DNA of 64,000 nucleotides from Centrapalus pauciflorus (lineage: Eukaryota > Streptophyta > Magnoliopsida > Asterales > Asteraceae), in contig JAANYP010003718.1 of the NCBI GenBank assembly GCA_020465985.1, forward strand, positions 496,001-560,000. Direction: 5' to 3'. Under the pieces are notes generated by a model. It ran no database searches and was not told where the DNA came from. It saw only the letters and a list, made by a program, of their open reading frames with translations. Of this stretch, positions 47,886-64,000 are shown piece by piece (position 1 is the stretch's first letter; each line of letters begins with the position of its first letter). The position numbers and the translations under genes are program-made.

Positions 47886-49265
47886 GCGAGCCATCATCCC
47901 ATCCCTTCGATCTTTTACCTTCTTGATCGATCTTATGTTGAGTTGAGTTGAGTTGAGTCCAACAAATTTTGCACGAAGCTAGCTATATATTTATATTTAT
48001 ATTTATATTAGAATGAGTACGTATGTTAATGTACGTTTTAATTTATATATGTATCTTCTTCCAAATGAAACGAAAACTAAGCCGAGTTTTGTTTAATCGG
48101 ATGATATGATGGAATGAATAACATGTTCGTACGTGATCCATATACATACATATAAGTCTAGTTGTTGCATTTTTTACTTATTATTATTATTTAGAAAGTA
48201 AATGTTAAATTTATTGTTGGTGAAAATCATATCTTCAATGCTCCAAGAATTAGTTATATATATATGTAGAGGTAGAGGTAGAGAGAAATTAAGATATTAA
48301 TTAGTATTGGTTAAGAGAAGAGAAAGAGAAAGGGTAGCAGTAGCAGTAGCAAGTAGCAGTAGGAGGCGTGATTTGCGGCAAGGTAGCTAGGTCCATTTTA
48401 TTTGACCGGTCTGGTCGGTTGGAAAGCTAGCTTCTTAAAAAATAGGCAAGGCACGCACGCGGTGGGACTGGGGACTTCTGTTTCTCACCAAGTCCATAAA
48501 GGCAGAAAGTAATGACTAATGAGGGAGCTACTTAATTCATTTTCATGTTTTAATTCTTTCATTTTCCTTTCTTTTTTATATAATATATATAATCAATTAA
48601 TTAATACATGCACATGCACATGCATATAATATTATATATAATCAATATTACCTGGCCTATTACTATTTAATTTACCAAGTGATGGATGTAATAAGGAAGG
48701 AATAGATGGTAAAATACAAGGATAACGTTAGGTAACATGACAAATTAAGTTTATATATAATCAGTAGTATGGGTGGATTTACATTCCCTTAAAACTACGT
48801 TCCCTTTTCTGTTTTTTTATGGGCCGGGACGCTTAATTAATTAATTCCTACTTGTTAATATTAAGTGACGTACATGATAGCTATGATAATAATCTATTTT
48901 ATCATTTTTATATATTAATTATTCTACGATTCTAATTTTTCATATATGATTATAGTAAGTGACCTATTTTTATGGAAGACATGAAAACAAATATTGATAT
49001 TAAAAAACATCAATCAATCAATATATATATATATATATATCCCTCAACTCAACCGCTATAATTAGGGGACTTTCCATACAAAGAAAGAAAATGAGTGTAC
49101 GTGGGAGTTGTATCATTTAATTTATGGGCTGCTTTGCTTCTCTTCCCTCTTCTTCATTTCTGCCACAAGCAGTCGCTTGCAGATGGGATTGTATTTACAT
49201 TTAATTTTTTCTTACTTATAATATATTTTGCTTGAATTTCATGTGTAGTCTTCCAAAACTTTATA
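47886..49265. other. CRF 3'UTR and intergenic DNA
   Basis: Includes a (GAGTT)n run just after the stop (about 47938-47957), ATTTATATTT repeats, and a TAGCAG run near 48333-48360. No further gene is recognised. Confidence 0.45.
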
Positions 49266-49269
49266 ATAT

Positions 49270-49910
49270 AATGTATACCCAACTTAAAATTTTAAATATC
49301 ATATATATTTCTTAAAATTACATAATATCGTATATACCCAACTTAAATTATTAATATCACATATATCTCTCTTAAACATTATTAATATCGTATATACTCA
49401 AATTCCATAATTTGATTATTTTTAAAACTCATAATTAATATTACCTATTAATTAATGACCATTATACTCTTTTTATTTACCTTTTTAACTAAACTACATA
49501 ATATCATATTTACCCAAACTTAAATTAATTCTTAATATTTTTTTAAACTTTCACTATATAAATTCTTACTCGTAAAACAAAGTTACATTAACAATATAAT
49601 TATTGAGAAACTTTGGTTTGTCTAAAAAATGATTTCTTTACTAACAAAAAAAATCCTATATATGTAACTTTCTCAATGATTATATTGTTAATGTTTTGTT
49701 TTACTATGAAAAATTTATATAGTAAAAGTTTTTAAAAAATGAATTATATAAAATTATTAAGAGTGATATGATATTAAGAATTAATTTAAGTTTGTTATAT
49801 ATGATATTTTGAAGTTTAGTTGAAATGTGAAATAAATAAGGGTAGAATGATTATTAATTAATAAGTAATACTAATTATGAGTTTAAAATAATTAAATTAT
49901 TAAATATGGG

Positions 49911-49952
<42 letters not shown>

Positions 49953-50100
49953 TGATATTAATAATGTTTAAGAGACATATATAAGATATTAATAATGTTT
50001 AAGATGGATATATATGATATTAATAACTTAAGTTAGTTATATATGATGTTAATAACTAAAATTGGATATATATGATATTAATAACTTAAGTTAGTTATAT
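49270..50100. repeat. large inverted repeat ending in ~30-bp minisatellite arms
   Basis: Sequence on the two sides of about 49640 is mirrored (facing AACAATATAATTATTGAGAA and AATTCTTAATAT-type blocks). The outer parts of both arms are units like ATATGATATTAATAACTTAA. Probably a foldback element whose exact ends are obscured by TA-rich DNA. Confidence 0.6.
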
Positions 50101-50847
50101 AGATTCAAGATCAATGGGGTACCAAGTTAGACTGGGGTACCGGGGAACCATTTATAGCCAATCATTTATAATTAAAATCTAAAATATAATATAGATTTTG
50201 CCTAAAATTCTTTCCCACATTAATTAATGTTGGGGGTAAAAATGGTATTGAAAAGTTTAAATTAGAATCAAAGATTCTGTGTATCCCATGAAAATCTCCA
50301 TTTCAGTTAATATCATTCCTTACACTCATACTGAACATGTGCAATGACGACACTCGATAAACCACGATTGAACATGTTCAATACCGTCAATATTGCTTTA
50401 TCACCAAAACGGTTAAGAGCGACTAAAAACACAATAAACCCCGATTGCACATGTTCAATAACGTGTAAATAATATTGAACATTCACGAATGGTTTGATGA
50501 AAATAATAAATACATTTATTTGACACCTCTGGTTGAACATGTTCACTAAAACCCATTGTCGAATCTAATTGAACATGTTCACTAAAACCCATTGTCGAAT
50601 CCGATTGAACATGTTCACTAAAACTCTTTGTCGAATCCAATTGAACATGTTCATTGAAACCTATTTTGTAATTTATTATAGATATGGTATAGAAGTAAAT
50701 CCCTATAATTAAGGGATTTATTAATTCATTAGTTGTTATTTATTAATTAAGATTCTAATTGACTATATTACCATTTTTTACTTATAACCAAACATGGGTG
50801 GACTCCGGTTCCCCAGTCTAATATGGTACCCCATTGATCCTGACCCT
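50101..50847. mobile_element. (TA)n-associated inverted-repeat element, type T
   Basis: 747 bp. The ends AGATTCAAGATCAATGGGGT and (inverted) AGGGTCAGGATCAATGGGGT both continue into GTTAGACTGGGGTACC / ATTAGACTGGGGAACC. The interior has about seven GAACATGTTC palindromes, four of them in a 33-35-bp tandem array at about 50535-50660. Non-coding despite two short minus-strand ORFs. Confidence 0.85.
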
Positions 50848-50853
50848 ATATAT

Positions 50854-50904
<51 letters not shown>

Positions 50905-50912
<8 letters not shown>

Positions 50913-51077
50913 ATTAATAATGTTTAAGAGACATATATAAGATATTAATAATGTTTAAGATGGATATATATGATATTAATAACTTAAGTTAGTTATATAT
51001 GATGTTAATAACTTAAATTGGATATATATGATATTAATAACTTAAGTTAGTTATATATGATATTAATAACTTAAATT

Positions 51078-51085
<8 letters not shown>
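50905..51085. repeat. second copy of the ~30-bp minisatellite
   Basis: Repeats, in the same order, the block at about 49950-50100, including GATATTAATAATGTTTAAGA and TGATATTAATAACTTAAGTT units, with one extra unit. Type T lies exactly between the two copies. Confidence 0.8.

Positions 51086-51168
<83 letters not shown>
51086..51168. repeat. (TA)n microsatellite
   Basis: About 41 TA units abutting the left end of type X copy 2. Confidence 0.9.
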
Positions 51169-52955
<1,787 letters not shown>

Positions 52956-53209
52956 CTCACACGTACGTACAATATATATTTATATTTATCATCAACTAAT
53001 ATAATGCAAGTACTCTGATCATTCATTCATTGATCAGACATTATTTTGTGTTGCTCCTAGCTAGCTTGTTACTATATATATATATACTTAATTGGTTAAA
53101 CCGTTGGTTGCTATAAATATAAAATATATAGTAATTAATTAAGTGTACCTTATGTAAATTATAAGAATTGACAAACGTATAGTATAGTATAGTAGACATA
53201 TAAAATGAA

Positions 53210-53213
<4 letters not shown>

Positions 53214-53295
<82 letters not shown>
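53214..53295. repeat. (TA)n microsatellite
   Basis: About 41 TA units, the left edge of a chain of five elements. Confidence 0.9.
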
Positions 53296-54832
<1,537 letters not shown>

Positions 54833-54838
54833 ATATAT

Positions 54839-55853
<1,015 letters not shown>

Positions 55854-56229
55854 GATGATAGTGGCAGTGGTAGAGGTAGAGCGTGCGTAGGGTTAAATTC
55901 AGAAAACAGAAAATGATAAGTGGGTAGTGGAGTAATCATTTTTAATAATTCAAGAAACAAATATCGGGACAACTTATGGTTATGCATGTGTTATATGACC
56001 CATTTTCTGCAGTTTTTTAATTAATCAAGTCACCTCCAAACTTTTTAACCAAAAAATCTTTTAAGAAATTCTATAAAGTGTTTTAGCATGAAATATTCGA
56101 CCTATTAGAAATTAATTTAATTAGATTTTACACTTAAATACTTTTTATTTCTTATTCATCCATATATAAATAAGACCATTGTATGTATACGTTTGTCGTG
56201 AAACCTTGTAACTAACGATACATACATAC

Positions 56230-56760
56230 AAAATGGGGTTCAATGGGGAACCACATGTGAATTTATTGAACATATATAATCATTCGAGGGATTATGCATC
56301 ACATGAGATGATCGTTTTATACAAAATTCTCTCATGTGATGCTCAACCCCTATGTTTAATGCATAATCCACTCATGTGATACACATTCCTTCCATGTGAT
56401 GCATAATTTCCTTCCATGTTTCTAGGGGTGGTGGGTTGCCGCAAGAGGGACCGCGAGATGGTATGCGATGCTTCTTGATCATCTTCTAGTGGTGACACAA
56501 TGGTGATGTAGTGGTGGAGATGGTGGCCGGCCATGAAGATGGTGTCATGGTGGATGGGTGCGGCCTTGAGATGAAGTGAGTGAGGGAGGGAGGAAGGGAG
56601 GGAGAGGACTGTAATAAGAAATGTGGTTAATGATATAATTTACCTTCCTAATTTATTTTTATTTAATTAATTAATTTTTACATAACAAATATTCAAATAA
56701 TGCACCTAGTGCACCCTTAAATAATAAATATGCATTTTTGGTTTCCCAATGCATCAAAAT
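56230..56760. mobile_element. inverted-repeat element, type Q (diverged)
   Basis: The left GGGTTCAATGGGGAACCACA and the right end near 56756 (inverted ATGCATTGGGAAACCAAAAA) are partial matches. TGTGATGCATAATCC units inside relate it to types S and Z. It has a G-rich insert at about 56420-56610. No TA array adjoins it. Confidence 0.5.
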
Positions 56761-57001
56761 TATTTATTAAACCTCAACCTGTGTGTGTATGATTAAGTTC
56801 AAATACTATTATTAAAGTAATTTCTAATAAAACATTAATTTGTTACTGCTGTTAAAAAATTAATTATTGGTATTTTGCACTTTATGTACCAACTAATTAC
56901 CATATATATGACTAGGTTCATTATATCATAATTGGTAGTAGTAAATTTTAGCTTTTAGAAACATTAATTGTCATCTTATAAATCATAACATTACAATTAA
57001 G

Positions 57002-57002
<1 letters not shown>

Positions 57003-57061
<59 letters not shown>
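57003..57061. repeat. (TA)n microsatellite
   Basis: About 30 TA units. No clear inverted-repeat element touches it. Confidence 0.85.
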
Positions 57062-57065
<4 letters not shown>

Positions 57066-57198
57066 TAATTAATTACAATTATATTCACATTACCATATTC
57101 TGATATTTATTTGCGTTTTAATTTAAATAATATTGCATTTAGATGAAATATATGTGACACGTAGTCCTCAACTTTGATCCATATATAGCCCGGTTTGC

Positions 57199-57230
<32 letters not shown>

Positions 57231-57621
57231 AGTCTCATTAATTGATAATTAAGAGTATGTATGTTTGTTGTGTAATAAAGTTTTGTCCTCTTATCATATC
57301 GTGATCTAAAAACAGACAAACACTAATAATTGTATCATAACAAATTTTATTAGTGTGGTTGAATGTAAGATTAATTGGAAGCACCGGGGCGGAGGGAGGG
57401 AGGACAAAGTACATTTATAGACATGAAACTCCATCCTCATCCTCATATTTCATCTCATTCCTAAATTCTATATTTCCCTTCCATCATTACCAATCTACTT
57501 TAATAAGGGGTTGTTTGTTACTTCTTAATGAAATCTTTAATAATGTTATTCAAAAGTAAAATGACTTATTAATGATTCAATTCAGAGGTAAACAAATATG
57601 GCATAAGACATGCATCCATTC

Positions 57622-57801
57622 TAAACTTGACAATTGGAAACACGAATACATGAATTCGTGAGAGACACGACATGACACAGATACACGAAATGAATACATA
57701 TTAAAGCGTGAGATAAAACTTAGTGTCTTCATGTATTCATGTCGTGTTAAATTCGTGTCTGACACGTGAAAACGACACGAATACACGAATTATCAGGTCT
57801 A
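57622..57801. mobile_element. hAT MITE, 180 bp (copy 1)
   Basis: The ends TAAACTTGACAATT and (inverted) TAGACCTGATAATT lie between perfect 8-bp duplications ATCCATTC (57614-57621, 57802-57809). The interior is rich in facing GACACGAATACACGAA motifs. Confidence 0.92.
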
Positions 57802-57846
57802 ATCCATTCATAAATGCTAAGATCTCATTTGCAACTCTTGATTTAA

Positions 57847-57847
<1 letters not shown>

Positions 57848-57938
<91 letters not shown>

Positions 57939-57958
57939 CCTCCCTCCCTCCCTCCCTC
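57848..57958. repeat. (CT)n(CCCT)n microsatellite, copy 1
   Basis: About 42 CT units then about five CCCT units. Confidence 0.95.
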
Positions 57959-58278
57959 TTGCATTCGCTATCTTTTTTTCTTCTTTTTCTTCCTTTAGAG
58001 ATGCAAATAACAACATGCATTCATTAAATTAATAATCTTTAAATATGTATTATAATAATACTCATCATAATATTATTATCTTTATTTAACGTGCGTAATA
58101 TACTTTTATAAATGAAATAGATTTCAATATATTTTAAATTTTATATTAAATAAACTAGTAATATGCATACTTGTAGCTAGTTATAGACATCTATAGAGAC
58201 ATACAACGTACATCATTTTCCACATCTTATTTCTTTTTATCATCTCTCTATCACACTCCTAAGCCAAAGGGGAATACC

Positions 58279-59326
<1,048 letters not shown>

Positions 59327-59469
59327 CCCTCCCCCCCCCCCTCCCACCCGACTGGGCCAGCGGCCATGCCAAATCAGCCCCAAGCCAGCAGTTACACCGG
59401 CCATCCTTTGGCCCTGCCAATTTTCCTCCCGCCTCGGCCTCACAATCCTGCCCCAGTCTCTCACTTCTA

Positions 59470-59511
<42 letters not shown>

Positions 59512-59515
59512 GAAC
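59327..59515. other. GC-rich island
   Basis: Starts with a C-homopolymer run and continues through GGCCAGCGGCCATGCC- and GGCCATCCTTTGGCCC-type sequence, ending in (CT)n at about 59472-59509. Strikingly more GC-rich than everything around it. No start-to-stop frame of credible coding sequence. Confidence 0.6.
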
Positions 59516-60060
59516 TCACTCTAAATTTTAATGAGTAATGATATTGGGGATAGAATTAATGTGAGTATTTCTAACTTAGAAAGATGAAGGAATGAAGAGT
59601 GAAAAGCTTGTGTAACACTTAGATGTCCAGAATGATGAAATTTAGGTGGGGTGAGTATACCTCATCACCCTAATTAAGTGCGAAATGTCTATTTTCAGTG
59701 TACGGAAATGTAAACATTGACATCCTTAAACTTTGACTATGTTGAATCTATTTTAATGTTATATATGTTTTTTTTATAAAAACCAAATTTGGAATTGTTA
59801 ACTGAAAAATATAAAAAAATTTACAGAAATGATGTGTGTGTGTAAAAAAATTAAATACATTAATTATGTATCATGTACACACACAGACACGGACACAGTG
59901 AGGTTGGTAGAAAAGAAAATATATGATGGTATAATGATTACTGGAAACTTTTATACACACAGTGAGCGTGTAGTGTGTGGATGATGGTTATGACTTATGA
60001 TGTTGTTGGGACCTGGAGGCACGTGACCTGTACGTGAACATATATATATATATATATATA
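59516..60060. other. intergenic DNA
   Basis: AT-rich, with short GT tracts and a (TA)n run at 60040-60060 that forms the left edge of the next element. No gene is seen. Confidence 0.45.
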
Positions 60061-61595
<1,535 letters not shown>

Positions 61596-63012
61596 CAATG
61601 TATGTATATTATGCTATGCGTGTAACATATGTTATACTTAAATATTTATTTATATGTGATTTTTAATCTCATCACGTAAATCATAAAGGCGAAAAGAGTA
61701 ATGCCAAAAAAAGGAAATTAGTTTATACATTAATTTTTATTGTAGTGTGCATGGCTTAATATTTAAGTACATAAAAAACATGGTTGATGAATTTTGTTTT
61801 ATATATTTCAATAATTAAATAAGCATCTTCATTTTCTTTTTAATTTTAATAGTGTATACTATACGTACGTGTTTTTTACTCAATTAAAACATTTCTTATA
61901 AATAAAAATTGGTGATATATAAGTTTTACGTAAAGAAATTAGCTAGATTATATATATGTGTGTGTTCGTTCTTAAAGTTGACCAAATATTGGTCATCATA
62001 TTCTTATTTATAGTAACTTAACTTGCAGTGATCTATTTATTTAAAATTAATTAATGCCCATTTATTTTTTGAACGGGTGAACGAATAATATTAAGCTTTA
62101 AGGTTTAGGTTGTACAGCATCAACGTAATTTTCTAAATATACAGATGAACTTTTTTTTACACATAAGGTATATGTATTTCATTTTATTCATACCAATATG
62201 GTATATTTCTATATAGAACCCAATTTTTCATATCAATTAAGCCCGATTTGATGGAGTCATGTAATTATTAATTGTATACAAAAAGAAAAGAAATATTATA
62301 ATAATACTCTTAATGGAAAGAAAAACGAACGAAGATGAGAAATCGCATCTTTCAACTCCTATCAGTTAGTTTTCAGATCTTGTAATTAATTGACTCAAAT
62401 ACAAGATTTGAACTTGTGAAAAAGGAAAGGAAAAAAAAGATTATCTTTTAGGAAATAAATCAATAATTATGTTTTCAGCGTGGACTGTGGATAAGCAACT
62501 GTCACATGGGTTTTTAGGGTGTGAAATTGGGTTGGAGGCCCACCCACTGCCGACAAAACAATTGACCTGCTAGCTAGCTAGCCAGGTATTAAATTTTTTA
62601 ACCAATAAATTTAATGACATTGTCATATAGATAAAAGTATCAAATATGGACATTTATTTTATTATAGATAAACAAATTTTAATAATTGTTAAATTAATAC
62701 TCTCTGAAGGTTGTTAAGTAAATATCATAATGGTTAGTGAAATAAATAAAACATAACTAAACCAATATATCATTTACATGTTAAAGTAAAAAATCTCCCA
62801 CCCCTTCCCCCTTGTACTATGATGTTATGTTTCCATCGTTTTTTACATTTTCCGGATTTCAAACCATCAAATTTTGAACGACGACGACTCCGGATGCTTG
62901 TATTACATGTTATAGAATAACCGGATCAGTCGATTTTATTTACATAAAACTTTTAACACATATTACGTTGGATGACCAACATTTTTTAGTTAACCTAACA
63001 AATAGTTATTAG
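61596..63012. other. AT-rich intergenic DNA
   Basis: No gene recognised. A B-box-like AAGATTTGAACTTGTG at about 62402 (minus strand) could be a SINE trace but stands alone. Confidence 0.4.
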
Positions 63013-63020
63013 ATAATATA

Positions 63021-63302
63021 TAGGGGTGAGCGACGGAGCCGGTTTTCCGAACCCGGCCCGGTACCGGTACCGATCGATACCAAATTAATATATTCGGTCC
63101 GGTACTCGGGTTTTGAATTAGTTAAAATATCGGTTTTCGGTACTCACGATTTCAGTACCATATTTATCATTAATATCTTATTTCGGTTTCGGTACCATAT
63201 TTATACTAAACCGGTATCATATAAAATTAATTGGTTCGGTATTCAGTTATTCCACATCTCTTATTTCGGTTCAGTCCGGTCCGGGTACCGAGCTCACTCC
63301 AA
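63021..63302. mobile_element. hAT element, non-autonomous, 282 bp
   Basis: The ends TAGGGGTGAGC and (inverted) TTGGAGTGAGC are flanked by ATAATATA / ATTATATA (63013-63020, 63303-63310; 7 of 8 match). The interior has many facing CGGTACCG and TTCGGT motifs. Confidence 0.8.
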
Positions 63303-63942
63303 ATTATATATGCTCACATAGTTTTTATCATGTATATATACCTGTTCAAATTTTAAATTGTTCAACTTATATTAATTAAGTTGTTCGAATTGCTCATCTA
63401 TCACTTAACGATATAAAATACAGTTTAATATGAAAAAAATCATCATGTTTTTTTGCGGTTTCATTTTTCTATGTTAATTTTTCTTAAAAAAAGTTCTCAG
63501 ATTATCGTTTACATTCTGCTTTCTGAAAAGTATTGTTTTCTTCATAATCAACCATGTACTTTTTTTTCACAAAAAACCAATATGTTTTCACTTTTTTTCT
63601 TCGAAAAGTCCTCAAAATCTTGAAGACTTTTTTGGGGAAAAAGATATCTAAAATCACAATCAAATAAATAACTTGAAGATTTTATTGACACGCATTGATT
63701 AAACCGTAAAAACACGAAACACATGTGTTTTATTCATTTTAAACCGTAAAAATAACCCAAACATGTGTTCACATAAATATGTCCATCTAATTAGAGGAAA
63801 AGTGATAAAAATAAGAATCACATGTAAATATATAAATTATAGGAAAATGGTAAGACATGTTATAAAGAGTATCTAGTGATTTGTGCATTGTTAAGATTTA
63901 AAGTGTCAATTTCGGTGACTAGCGGGTTGATTAATGTGATTT

Positions 63943-64000
<58 letters not shown>
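63303..64000. other. intergenic DNA ending in (TA)n
   Basis: AT-rich and featureless until a TA array at about 63944-64000, which runs off the window. Given the pattern seen elsewhere, an embedded element may start just beyond the edge. Confidence 0.4.

Larger units (their letters stand above)
57261..58278. repeat. tandem duplication, copy 1 (1018 bp)
   Basis: Runs from ATGTTTGTTGTGTAATAAAG to AAGCCAAAGGGGAATACC. It contains a 100-bp MITE, a hAT MITE and a (CT)n(CCCT)n tract. Apart from the CT tract it appears identical to copy 2, including both nested elements. Confidence 0.92.

Noticed and set aside
57353..57559. 68-codon ORF present twice (also 58371-58577)
   Set aside because: It is conserved only because the segment is a recent tandem duplication. 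It overlaps a small MITE and has no recognisable domain.

Overview
This window is nuclear DNA of a flowering plant, most likely a eudicot. The evidence is plant-type genes with short GT-AG introns, very AT-rich intergenic DNA, and plant transposon classes (MULE, CACTA, hAT, PIF/Tourist, Helitron, LINE). The species cannot be fixed from the sequence. An asterid such as a composite would fit but is only a guess.

Only three protein-coding genes are supported, all on the + strand. (1) At 135-686 lie the last three exons of a GT31 beta-1,3-galactosyltransferase whose 5' part is outside the window. (2) At 9216-11212 is a complete two-exon LRR receptor-like kinase of the atypical (pseudokinase) type, preceded by a probable 5'UTR intron (8400-9170). 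(3) At 46815-47885 is a single-exon AP2/ERF transcription factor with an N-terminal CRF domain, i.e. a cytokinin response factor. There is no sign that the three work together; they are islands in repeat DNA.

Layout. 1-3.9 kb: end of the GT31 gene and small repeats. 3.9-7.6 kb: two large foldback Mutator-like elements (2028 and 1129 bp). 8.0-11.4 kb: the receptor kinase. 11.4-20.5 kb: AT-rich DNA, two (TA)n-embedded elements, and a hAT element nested in an older MITE. 20.5-31.7 kb: Tourist, CACTA, Helitron and MULE elements, several nested. 31.7-45.5 kb: hAT and PIF elements, two of which carry G-rich minisatellites, plus a LINE fossil. 45.5-48.2 kb: the CRF gene. 49.2-61.6 kb: a dense chain of small inverted-repeat elements, each abutting a (TA)n microsatellite, plus a 1.02-kb tandem duplication. 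63.0-63.3 kb: one more hAT element.

The most unusual feature is the set of about 13 short elements, in at least nine sequence types, that sit inside (TA)n microsatellites and share a terminal consensus close to GRGTTCAA-N-GAGAACC. Their insertion habit resembles the Micron elements described in rice. Many of them have interiors built from spaced copies of a short, often palindromic motif. In places five different types lie edge to edge, separated by TA arrays or by only a few bases. No transposase was seen in the window, so all of the DNA elements appear non-autonomous.
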